Shown here in pieces: positions 45,293 through 56,067 of a stretch of DNA of 64,000 bases. The number at the start of each line of letters is the position of its first letter. The first letter of the stretch is position 1. The position numbers and the translations under genes are program-made. The notes under the pieces are model-generated. The model worked only from the letters and a program-made list of their open reading frames with translations. It did no database searches and had not been told where the DNA came from. Origin of the DNA: Psilocybe azurescens (lineage: Eukaryota > Basidiomycota > Agaricomycetes > Agaricales > Agrocybaceae); assembly GCA_023853785.1 (NCBI GenBank), contig JAJIRX010000601.1, positions 62,001 through 126,000 of the forward strand. Direction: 5' to 3'.

Positions 45293-48200
45293 GCATTGTA
45301 GGCATTAGATCTTCCCCTCAGACTTCTGTAAACATATATAAGACAGTACGTACACGTTTACTGGTGATTAAAATTCTCCCTTGTGGCTCTTCCTATCGGT
45401 AGTCTACAAGTAAATATGAATCTTGGTTTATTATTCTACTGAGTTGAACAATGTGTTAAGCGCCCTCGGGCACATTAAATGGTATATATTAGTTCAATGC
45501 ACATGGAAGATCCAATGTCTTCAATTTTTTTATGAGTGAGAATCACTTGTGCCATGTGGTCTCCAGCAAGACTTACCCATGATTCTTTACGATTAGTTAC
45601 AGCTTCAATGGCAGCCCAAAGCTGACGATGTCTAAGCTCGTCACCATCCACTGTTTCCAGTAATTACTAGCCTCCAGAACCGCTATCATAACGACGTACT
45701 CCCTCCGAAATCTAATCCTCGATGGTGATTGTCAGTTTTATATGTGGAAGGCTTCGTCGTAAAAAACAAGGACAGAGCGTGAACTCTAATAACCTCGATA
45801 TCCCTGCTAAAAGAGAACACGGATTATCAAGTTTCTTTGATGTACGTCTTCAAGTCATAGCCTTTGCAGAACCCGGTGATTTTTATAATAGACAATAAAT
45901 CAAGCAATGGGTGGCATACCAAGTCTTCAAGAGGAGTTTTATTCATAGCAGTACATGCGTAGTTGCCTGTAGACCGTATCTGTCGAACGAGGTAAGGAGT
46001 GAAGATTGACTGGGCGATGCTTGGATTAGTTATTTCAATCATGATGTAGGTGGAACTATTCGGGCGAGCTGTGAGAACATTAGAACGAGTTTAAATAAAA
46101 CAATGTGAAGCAAGCCAAAGAACCAATGAGGGAAATTATAGCCTCCCTGAACATGTTCTACAATCGGTCCGTGCGCTCCTGGTAATTTCCGCACACCACC
46201 TTTCATAACAAGCGTCATGTCGTTGTCGCTATACACCCCAATTCACAAGAGCATATGCAGAAGTTGTAGACAATGGAAAAACTAAGTTATGTGTCACAAC
46301 CTATAGAGGGGAGACCGTCTGTTAAGTCTTACCCCTATTTATTTCAAGAGCGAGCAGATCTCAGAGAGGTACAAATCTAAATAAGCTAGCGTGTTTCAAA
46401 TCATATAGGTGAGGGGGCACGTATTGTGGAAAGTGATAATGGGTATTTATATAACAGCAAATTTGAAACCAAATAGAAATAGTGCTTAGTAGTACAGATG
46501 GGTATTATGGACCATGTCGACAAGAGAGGGAGCTAATGATGAAAAGGGAAATAGCTAGTCACACAATGCCACTAGGCCTCCAGGATATGGTGCCCTAAGG
46601 TGCTCGTAACGTTCCCTTACCTTCCACTTAAACTCTTCTCCAGCTTGTCGTCAGGAGCGTCAGTCTTTTGTTAACAATCTTCTCTATATGCAGAGACTAT
46701 TGACGCAGGCACCTGTATCACCGTCTGTGTGAAGGCCGATAATCTATAACCCCTGGCCTGTTTTATCTCCATTCCTGATGAATTTTCCTCGAAGAGGGAT
46801 GGGCGCTAGCATGCTCGTCGGGTGGCCGGGGCCGCTTGATATACGAAAGCAAGGCACTGTCTGCATTTCAAAGATGTAGGAGTGCAGGCACCCGCTGGCG
46901 GAGAATTTGGTTCGATGCCGTGGCTACTGGTGTCGACGATGCCAACCTCGAGTGCTGGGAATACTTGACGGGAGGAGTGCTGGATGGTTTCACTACAAGA
47001 GACCTTGGTCGAAATAACCTTCTGTGATATAATATCCTTGTCTGGTGTGAATGGACCACTGTCATCTATGTCACCATTCTCTTGTGGGCTCTGGGGTTCC
47101 AGTCAATGAGCTAAATGTAACTGAACGTGGCGGTGATGCTCGGTAGGCAGCTCTATCGGAAGTGAGGAGGTCCCTAACCATCGGAATTACCACTGGTCCA
47201 ATACGGTACTATTTCCACTTGTCCACTTGTTCGTGAGAAGGAGGAGATACCAGGGAATCTTCAAATGGAAACGAAGTCCGTTGTCGAAAATCGAGCTTGT
47301 GCCACAATCCAGGATGTTTCCTCACATGATCGGCTATGAAGGTTAAGAACTTGGGTCCTCAGGGTCTCATCAGTCATTCGATACCAGCTCCCAAACCGTC
47401 TCCATTGTTATGATGCTGGAGAGATGTTGAGAAGCTGTCCCTGGAAATTTCGATTCATTCAGCATTTTACTTTATACACTGCCAATGTCATTGATAACCA
47501 TAGAGAATTGACTTACAGCATGAGTAAATAGAATTTCGGGTCGTCTAGCTGTCGTTGCAGTCTACTTCTGTGGCAAGGTAGCTGTCGCCACCGGATGATC
47601 CTTCAAGCCAATGTAGCGGCGAGCCTCTGTACAGGTTTCCGACGAGTAATCTGTTCGTAGAGACCCTTGGTTCTCGAAACAAGAGATGAAAGGATTTATA
47701 GCTGACTCGGAAGTGTCAGAGCGTAACTCGTTGTGCCCAACACTGCCTGCTGAGTGGATTATGTTTACCCAAGGTTAATGGTGCTGTCCCCTACATTGGG
47801 GAGTCAACTCACGAGCGATGCATGTCTGTACTGAGTATAAATCATTAGCGCAGGATATGCAAGAGTGCTATGGGATACTGTGTAGTAATTCACCATTGAC
47901 AAGGGCAGAGGTAAATCATTTGGAAAGTTTGGACGTGGGGATTGAAGAAGAGCGAAATTTCTGTGGATAAATAAAAGTTCTTTTAGGTAATGTGTGCGGC
48001 GAGAGACATTGGTTTTCGCTCACCTTTATACGAGGCATTTGAAGTTAAACAGTGGGAGGGATTGAGGTTGCAGTGCGAGTATACTCTGGTTTATAGAGAC
48101 AATCAACTTTATACTTGTGAGTGTGAGGGAGAAAATATGCCATGAAAGGGACGCAAGTACCATTTCTCTTTCGGACAAAAGGACCTATTCGCAAGTACAT

Positions 48201-48779
48201 GGAAGAGTATGTCTTGTTTTTGAATAGATGGCTAATAGGAGACTGTAAATAGAAAGCCCATGAGACAGGCAGAGGATTTATACACTGTCCATTGTTTGTT
48301 TTATGCATGAATTTGAAGTAAAAGGGGAATGTACAAAGGCACCCAGCCAATCACCCCTCCTTTACCGTTTACGAAGAAAGGTTAGTTGCAGTTTTCAAAG
48401 AATCTTTTATACCTCAAACAGCAATCAAAGCTGAGAAAGGTCCAGTTTTATTTATTCAGAAGCTAAACACAGACGAGCACCACATAAACATTGACTTGAG
48501 CTAAAGTAATCCCTTGGCAAGTCCCAACAAATGATGTGGCCTTGTTGGGCCTTTGTGACGCAGATTAGACATAGATCAAGTTACTTTTCATATCCATGGC
48601 TTTAAGAGACCTTGTATCCTGTAGGTCCGCAATGTGTCGCACGAGAAGAACTGATTCCAACTAAGACGCGTGGTGCTACGGTATCCTACAGGATTCTGCC
48701 TGGTTCCGCTCAGTTCCGCCCTGGGTGACCGTGGGACAGTAATTAGTGTGACAAGAGTCTGGCTTGTGACTGTGACCTA
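45293..48779. other. Intergenic, one doubtful coding patch
   Basis: About 3.5 kb. On the minus strand 46236-45827 two short frames follow each other: MKGGVRKLPGAHGPIVEHVQ ... PHWFFGLLHIVLFKL, then TNPSIAQSIFTPYLVRQIRS ... YACTAMNKTPLEDLVCHPLL. A splice between them is possible near 46060, but I recognise no family. Near 46836-47027 a plus-strand piece (RWRRIWFDAVATGV) is isolated. A minus-strand 101-codon ORF at 48045-48350 has no motif. Nothing else is supportable. Confidence 0.35.
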
Positions 48780-49419
48780 ATATGTCACCAAGATTTTTTT
48801 CCCGTTTCCTCATCTTCTCTCTTCTCGACCACATCCTTGTCCTCCATCCACCGTTCTTCGTCAATATGACCATGATGCTGCTGCAAAGTTTTTTCTTCTC
48901 ATATTTACCTTTCATGAGGCTTATATATATTATCCTTAAATGTCATCACATTTTCAATGCACCTTCTGTGAGTTTATTCATCTTTTTTACGATGTACATC
49001 TACTCATTTATTCTTCTCAAGACCCGAGCCGTATCACACCTACTCTTTTGCGGTTCGGCGCGAATGATATCTGAGGTTCCATGGTCTTCCCGCTGAGAGC
49101 CTAGAAACGAGTTTGACGGAGATATGTCATACGCGTATACCCTTGTGCCACGTTCTGCATGGTCGTCGCTTCGTTCCACAAAGTGCAAGTCTCTTTTCTT
49201 CTCTTCTTTTGTTCCTTCGTTTCTTTCTTCCTCCCTCCAAACTACGGCGCATGATTACAAAATATTCACACTGTCCGAGCCAACCCTCCGCTTTGAAAAG
49301 GTTGGATGGGGTTGCTGAGGTTGAACTTCTACGCAATCCGTAGCTGACGCCTTCACCTTCACACTCCCCTCCCTTCATATCTTTTGACGCTTCGCGTCTA
49401 TTTTATCCACTCTACTACG

Positions 49420-49720
49420 ACTTCGTTCGTACTGCACTTTGAGATCTTCACAACCTCGACTTCGCTCGATGGTTTCTCTGTCCTGGACATCGAGTTTATT
49501 TGATGGTTCTCATCATCTCGACCTTTACATTATTCGATGGCATTTATCTCTTCAACATCATTTCTTTCGATATTCTTTTATTCCTCGGCTTTTGTCGATA
49601 GTCCTCCCTCATCCATTCACCTCTCCCCCTCAACGGTTGTCGTGGTGCATATCGACATCGCGACTTCAACTGTCGTCGATAGTTCTCTTCTATCCTCCCC
49701 ATTCCTTCAATGATTGATGG
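49420..49720 (+). repeat. TCGA tandem array in copy Z
   Basis: About six loose units such as 'aacctcgacttcgctcgatg' followed by 'gtttctct' and 'tctcgacctttacattattc' followed by 'gatggc'. Same motif and spacing style as the array at 37700-38140. Confidence 0.65.
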
Positions 49721-50312
49721 CCTCTTTCACTGCCATTTACTCTTCTATCTCAACGTTCAACGTCTACCTTAACCGTCTCCGACCTGTGTCTGACCTCACT
49801 GTCCCTTTTGACAGATCGCAATATCACCCATTGAATCACGACTTTTGTTACCGTATGCTTATTGATCTCAACTTGCTCGTCTGATGCGTACTGGTGCATC
49901 ATGCTTCAATCAACTGCGTGACACTCGGCTGGGTATCGCTTGCTTGGCCGACGTTCAGGAATCAAACTAATGTATGTTGTTCAATCTTGCGCACATTTTT
50001 CTTTCTTTCTTTCTTTCTATTGCTTCCACTGCCTTGAACCCCATTCTTCTCTTCTCTTCTCTTTACGCTTATGGCATTCATCTTTATCCTCTTTGGTTGT
50101 CGATCGACACCTACTCCCTCTTTCGGCGGCGTCGCCACACCCCACTTCTTTTGCCATAAACATCAACGTTGCATCGTGTTCTTTTCGCATCGCCCTTTCA
50201 TGTTATTTTCCTTTTCCCTGTGCAACGCTCTACTCTTAATCACCAGAGACACCTTCCACTCGAAAAGAAACGCAAACACTACAATTATGTGATGACAACC
50301 TTTTTACTGTAC

Positions 50313-50354
50313 CACGAGCGTGTGCGCCCTACTGGGGTTTAAGCGCACGCTGTG
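50313..50354 (+). other. Conserved hairpin of repeat copy Z
   Basis: CAC pairs with GTG, AGCG with CGCT and TGCGC with GCGCA, with a TG bulge on the 5' side and a loop containing 'actgggg'. Flanking text is nearly the same as in copy X. Confidence 0.65.
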
Positions 50355-50947
50355 AGTTTACCTTACTACAACGGTATCTGATATTTGTTGGTGGTGTTTC
50401 TATTTCCTTCGGAGGGTGCCCTTTGTTTTGTTTTTACCTTTCTGGTTTTTTTGCAACTTTGATCACGAGTTATTGAGATTCGTGTTTGCTGATTGGATCG
50501 TTATTATTGCAGGTGTTCACCGATTATTATCGACATTGCCATATTGTTTTGCATCTCGGCTCCCAGTGCCCGTCATCCACCTCGTTCTTGCTCCATCCTA
50601 CAATGCCTTCTTCTGAAAGCATTGGCCAGTGGTTAAACTTACTTTGCGCTACCGTGTGGCTGCTTTATGTCGTCGTTACCTCGGGGCCTACGAACGGACA
50701 TTTAGGCAAAGATTCGCCGGAGACTTGACCGTCCACTCAATCGATCGAACTACGAGCGAAGTATAGTGCAGTTTGTCTCTGTCTTCGTACTTGTACCGAG
50801 CTCTAAATTCAGTGTTATTTCTTCGAAGGATTCGACATGTGTCATTGAATATGCGCTTATTGCCATTACAGGTTATAATCATCTGCTCGTGGACGACTTT
50901 TACGTGTTGTCCTCTACCCTCTCGCCCTCGCCCTGCATTTGTGTTTC

Positions 50948-52262
50948 TCACAAACATTGGCTGTACTATTTGTTTATCAGAGAGTCAGTTTTCTCAATGC
51001 CTTTGGGCATCATAAAGACAACAGCACTTACGTAGGCGTTCGATACTTTGCATGTAAAGGGAGCAGCGCAGACTATAAATTAACGTCAGCACACACCGCG
51101 TTATCACAGGGAATAAGTTCGCTGAAATGTGCTGGTCACCTGTAGGTCCAGTAAATCCGATTCCGCCGCATTGGGCGTAGTGAGCAGCTGTGGCTCCAGT
51201 GGGCGACGGAGCGACAGTCACAGGTGGTACTGTGGAAGTTACAGGAGGCACAGCCGTGCTGGTTGTCGGAACACCCGTCTGAACCGTAGTTCCTGGTTGC
51301 GCCGGTCCTGGGACCAGCGAGCTCAGTCCGAACCAATCGAGGGTGTCGGTCTCGTGCTCAGGAACAGTGTGCCCAACGTTCTGTGCGAGGATGGCCTGTA
51401 CGTTGGGTCCAAATGATGCGCGCGAGTATCCGGCTTGTGGGTTGGAGCTGAGGTTCGCTGTAGGTGTCTGGCTGACGCCGAAGACGTTCGTCCACTGTTT
51501 GATCTCCTCCCAGAAGTTCTGCGGGTACAGTGTGGTATCGCTGGACGGAAAGAATTGTTGTTAGAAACGGGCAGCAGTAAGGGTGGAGGTGGGAATGTAA
51601 TATGATACATACATTGTTCCGTGCCAGAACTGGACTTTCGGACGCGTGCCAGTAAAGCCCGGGAACGCGTTCCGGACTTCATCTCCCCACTGCTGCGGTG
51701 TCTGGATAAGCTCTCCCGTCGAGCACTGGCTGCTCCACGCGCTCTCTCCCGCGAAGCACCCGAACGGCACGCCCGAATACAGCGACCCCGCCGCAAACAA
51801 ATCAGGATACGAGCCCATCAGCACATTCGTCATCATCGCGCCCGAGCTCGTGCCCGTCGCGAAGACGCGGCTGGCATCGACACCCCAGTTCGCGATCGCA
51901 TAGCGCACCATGCTCGCGATGCCGAGCGAGTCGCCGCCGCCGTTGTGCGTGAGCGTGCCCGTACTGTGCACGTCCCAGCATCCGCCGGCGGTGGGCGCGT
52001 TCGGGTAGACGACGATGAAGCCGTGCTGGTCTGCGAGCTGCGCGAGCGAAGTGCCGGTGAAATACGCCTGCGCAGTGCCCCCGCAGTAGTGTATGGCCAT
52101 GATCAGCGGCGTGGGTGTCGCGAGCGCGGTGGGCTTGTACACGAACATCTGGACGTTGGTGGGGTTGGACCCGAAGTTTACGCTCACGGGCTGCAGGGAG
52201 CTGGTGAGCGCGTGTGCAAAGCTCGCGAGGGCGATGGTGAAGAGGGTTTTGAACGCGAACAT
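50948..52262 (-). CDS. CE1 acetyl-xylan/feruloyl esterase with C-terminal CBM1
   Basis: Four exons (52262-51613, 51540-51140, 51072-51032, 50965-50948) encode 369 residues. The secreted alpha/beta hydrolase of family CE1 removes ester groups from xylan. Signal peptide is MFAFKTLFTIALASFAHA. The catalytic parts are IMAIHYCGGTAQAYF (oxyanion region), the nucleophile Ser139 in ATGTSSGAMMTN, NGGGDSLGIASM, and the late His in QNVGHTVPEHE. A Thr/Pro/Val-rich linker leads to CBM1: HYAQCGGIGFTGPT, then VCAAPFTCKVSNAY and YSQCL. The CBM1 is split over three exons; the last coding exon is only 18 nt (YSQCL plus stop), found because the frame otherwise runs into VSAVVFMM at the GTAAGT donor. With the GH12 enzyme it gives a second cellulose-anchored hemicellulose activity in the window. 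I cannot separate acetyl-xylan from feruloyl specificity. Confidence 0.92.
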
Positions 52263-52316
52263 GATTTGTTATGAAGAGGATCCGAGAATCTGAGGTTCCC
52301 CGTTGTCATGTCATGG

Positions 52317-52323
52317 TTTTATA
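52317..52323 (-). promoter_or_regulatory. TATA box of the CE1 esterase gene
   Basis: TATAAAA on the minus strand about 55 bp before the ATG at 52262. Confidence 0.6.
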
Positions 52324-53099
52324 GACGTATCGCGCAAGGTGCAAGGAGCCAGCTGACCCTTCCCAAATTACTTCGCAATCTACGAGTGATTCGAACTGAA
52401 ATGACGTTCTTTAATTGAACCCTGCGGCTGATCTCTCCAGGGTATCATGTACACATTGCTTAGCTGGAAGCGTCTCTTCATACAACTTACTTTATTTCAG
52501 GAATGGTTCCGAAGCTCAAATTCGGGTTTTACTCGGATGCAAGCCTACGTCGCGTGGCAGGAAGTGAATCGACGGATGTGTTCAAAAATAGATTCTTAAA
52601 ATAAACGAATCAGTACAAAAATAAATCATATATGGTTAACTTCGAACTTTGAATTACCACCCTGCTCACGTACGATAAAGTACTCTCGAAAGCTTATAAT
52701 TATTAAAAATGTCCGCAATTTACCATTTAAACATCGCTGGTCTTTTTTTGCTGGGATGCCACAACGTGCTCACACATAACTCCTATTCTCCTGGAATGGG
52801 TGCTTGAACAGGACCTATTTCCATCGCAGATAATAGAAAATTTGTACACGATACTCCTTACACGTATCCAGAATGCCCACTCGTATCACGGGGTCTAATA
52901 CTTTGTAAGTTACCTTTAAGACTTGTTTGGATCTAGGATCGGAAAATCATCACGAGAGCCAAATGTCTTGTCAGAGCCAGTGTTCAAATGAATCTTAAGA
53001 TGTCCCCCTAACAAAGTTCAGATTGAACACCACATTCTACTCATACTACTAAGAGCCTTGATAACATATTATGGAGAGAGCTTTTCCTTTAAAATTAAG
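52324..53099. other. Upstream region of the esterase gene
   Basis: Promoter region grading into A/T-rich DNA. From about 52920 single 'agagcc' motifs appear, the outer fringe of the foldback repeats. No gene seen. Confidence 0.45.
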
Positions 53100-54350
53100 A
53101 GCTTATTTTGTCTGCAAGTGAGCACAACCTTAAGGAGACCCTGTTTTAATTGATGTAATTTTCATAGGGAGTCATTACACGCAACTAGTGGTATATTGGA
53201 GATTGAATGCTCACACCGAGCGACTTCTATTTGAATATTTGACGCTCTCTGTGACTCCGTGAGGCAGCTGACAAGCAGGTAAGTGCTAAGAATCTGTCTA
53301 CCTCTTATCGTTGGGATTCATTTCTGCATAGGCTATGTTTTGAAATGTGTCCATCGTACATTCCACACTGCAATATCTTCACATTCCCACCATCTGGTAC
53401 ATTCATATTATCTTTATTACAATATATTGCTTCCAATTTGTAATTATTTCCAGCACCCGGTAAAGCAGAACCTTGATCATAAGTTGTAAATCAGTGTGGA
53501 CCATAAGTACTCATACCATTGTATAAAGTGAACGTTGGGCTCATGCTGGCTCTAACACAAAGTCTGGCTAAGGCGGGATTTCTGCACATTTATTACCGAG
53601 CCGATCTATTTTCTATGAGCCACCTATTTTAAGTTCATTTATGTCGTTTCGAGTACCTGAAGACATTATCAAATCATAGCTCGGAATCTTATTGGAAGAG
53701 CTGAACTTTGCATTAGAGCTACTTTTTTAAAAGGCAGATTGAGAGACACTTTCAGAGCGAGCTATATATTATGTCCTGAGAGACTTTCTATTATAGCAGA
53801 GAGATTTTCCCCTGATGTAGAGAGCTTTTCTGGTTAGCTCGATTTTACTAAGAGCCTTTTCAAACACGAGCCTTGCATGAGCCCAATGTTCACTTTATAT
53901 GAGATATGAATACTTATGGTCCCCACCGAGTTACAACCTATGATCAAGGTTCTGCTTTATAGGGTGCTGGAAATAATTACAGATTGGAAGAGGAATGTAT
54001 TGTGAGAAAGATAATAAAATGAATGTACTACGTGGTGGGGATGTAACGAGATTGTCCAGTGAAGTGTACGTAGGACATGTTTCAAAATATAGCCTATGCA
54101 AAAATGAATACCAACGGTAAGGGATAAATGGATTCCCATCATTTACCTGCTTGTCATTTGCCTCACGGAGTCACAGCGGGCGTCAAATATTCAAATGAAA
54201 GTAAACACAAAAATTCAAGTCCATTAGGTGTAGGCATTGAATCTCTATATACTACTGCTGGTTGTATGGGATTACTTCTTATGAAAATCACATGGAGTTA
54301 AAATAGTGACTTCTTAAAGTTGAGCTCACTGGCAGCAGAAAGTATGGCGT
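53100..54350. repeat. Foldback element 1: long inverted repeat with GAGCY-motif core
   Basis: The left arm (about 53100-53545) and right arm (about 54350-53880 reversed) are alike over some 450 bp, including 'gactccgtgaggcagctgac', 'ttctgcataggctatgtttt', 'gtaattatttccagcaccc' and 'aaagcagaaccttgatcata'. Between them lies a 300-bp core (53560-53870) in which 'agagct', 'gagcc' or 'gagcg' recurs about every 20-40 bp. Short ORFs on both strands (53283-53489 plus, 53957-54142 minus) are mirror images caused by the arms. Confidence 0.8.
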
Positions 54351-55480
54351 GATTTCTGCACATGTATTATTAAACTCAGATACTTTCCGTGAGCGACCTA
54401 TTTTAAGTACTTATAAGTCATTTTGAGTACCTGAAGACATCACCAAATTATGGCTCGGAATCTTACTGGGAGAGCCAATCTTTATGTAAGAGCTACTCCT
54501 TTAAAGTGTGACCCGAGAGCCACTTTCAGAACGATCCTCATGTCATGTACCAAGAGCCTTCTTTGTATAATAGCGAGATTATTTCTACTAATGTAGCGAG
54601 CTTTTTTCGGTTGAGTGCAACTTTTCAGTGAGCCTTTTCAGACATGGACCTTGCATGATCCCATCGAAGTTCAGTTTATAATATATACTAGGTATGACTA
54701 TAGTCTCCGCGTTGTTACAGCTTACTATGAGCAATGTCATACTTCACCTGAGTGCGGGTGACATTTACAGATTAAAATAAATATATTATAAGAAGGATAG
54801 TAATAGAATGAATGTGCTACATGGTGAACTAAGATGAGATTACAGTGAATGCAAAGTGTATGTAACATAAGAAATGAGTTATGGCGAAGAACTATGATTG
54901 CGACGTAAAGAGGTATGCAAGGAAGATTATATTGCAGAGGCTGTACGCAAGTTGATGCGTGCTCAAACAGATGCGGGCATTCGGAATGAGTTGTCTATGT
55001 CCCAACTTAGTCAGACTTAGGTAGCATAGCGTTACAGTAGATGTCTTTCGGTTGTAAATGTCTTTATGATCTTATTTTTTTACAATACCATGACATCCAT
55101 TTTAATTTGTAAACCGTAATTCTCTCCGGGTGAAGCAGAACCCGAATTCTCACAGAAAAGGCTCACTGAAAAGTTGCACTCAACCGAAAAAGCTCGCTAC
55201 ATTAGTAGAAATAATCTCGCTATTATACAAAGAAGGCTCTTGGTACACGACATGAGGATCGTTCTGAAAGTGGCTCTCGGGTCACACTTTAAAGGAGTAG
55301 CTCTTACATAAAGATTGGCTCTCCCAGTAAGATTCCGAGCCATAATTTGGTGATGTCTTCAGGTACTCAAAATGACTTATAAGTACTTAAAATAGGTCGC
55401 TCACGGAAAGTATCTGAGCTCGATAATAAATGTGCAGAAATCACGCCATAGAAAGAAGTGCTCAGTTTTACAGGAAAAGC
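54342..55480. repeat. Foldback element 2: near-perfect inverted core arrays
   Basis: The core at 54342-54650, starting 'atggcgtgatttctgcac' and ending near 'gtgagccttttcaga', reappears reversed at about 55450-55146 with very few differences. It contains the same 'agagcc' spaced motifs as element 1. The middle (54660-55130) holds arm-like sequence (compare 'gacatttacagattaaaa' near 54760 with its relative in element 1). The two cores could pair as one long hairpin of about 300 bp. Confidence 0.8.
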
Positions 55481-56067
55481 GCTCTCCATATAACTAACGT
55501 GGCTCTCAGTAGTAAAATGTGGTGTGTGGTTTGAACTTTGTTAAAAATATATCTCACAATCTCTTTAACCACTGCTTATAAGTTGAGCTCTGATATATAA
55601 TTTCGCTCTCGCAATGATTTTCCGAGCCTAAATCCTACGAAGTCTGAAGGTACTGGAAAGGTACTAAATTAGGTGGCTCACGGAAAATAGATCGGCTCGG
55701 TAATAAATGTGCAGAAATCACGCCATAATCTGGCTCTCCCAATAAGATTCCGAGCCACGATCTGATGACGTCTTCGGGGTACTCGAAATGACTTGAAGTT
55801 ATGTTACCTGAAAGAATTCAGGAAGTGCCAACGCCATCATTCCGAGGTCCAGCCACTGTCTCAAAGAATGACAGACTGTGTAGATTTGAGAATTATCCGA
55901 ATGTGTAGAGTCTATATGCTCCGATAAAATCTATAGTAGCAAAATGCTAACAGGGGATGATCAAAGTCGTATGCAGTGAGATCAAATCACGCGAAACTGC
56001 ATCTACGAGACAGCGGAGTCTTAGCCCATATTGTCTGTTGCTTTGACCCCAGAATGTGCTTCTTCTT
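55481..56067. repeat. Partial foldback-element fragments, then gene 3' region
   Basis: A further reversed core fragment lies at about 55670-55800 ('gtgcagaaatcacgccataa', 'gattccgagccacgatctga'). From about 55800 to 56067 there is no repeat and no gene, only the 3' side of the DUF6534 gene. Confidence 0.6.

Larger units (their letters stand above)
48780..50900 (+). repeat. Pyrimidine-rich hairpin repeat, copy Z
   Basis: Plus-strand counterpart of copies X and Y. It contains 'acaaaatattcacactgtcc' (49257-49276), 'atccgtagctgacgcc' (49337), a TCGA tandem array (49420-49720), 'gacaacctttttactgtacc' and the hairpin (50313-50354), then 'ttactacaacggtatctga' and 'ggtggtgttt'. It ends beside the last exon of the esterase gene at 50948. 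CTTT repeats occur at about 50000-50020. No protein frame is conserved with the other copies. Confidence 0.65.

Noticed and set aside
51621..52274. 217-codon plus-strand ORF over the esterase gene
   Set aside because: Antisense shadow of a high-GC exon; Arg/Ala-rich with no motif.
53283..54142. Two similar short proteins on opposite strands (68 and 61 codons)
   Set aside because: They are mirror products of the inverted-repeat arms, with no start context or conserved stop.
53100..55800. CRISPR-like periodic motif
   Set aside because: Spacing is irregular, the motif is only 5-6 bp and the host is a eukaryote; the inverted-repeat explanation fits better.
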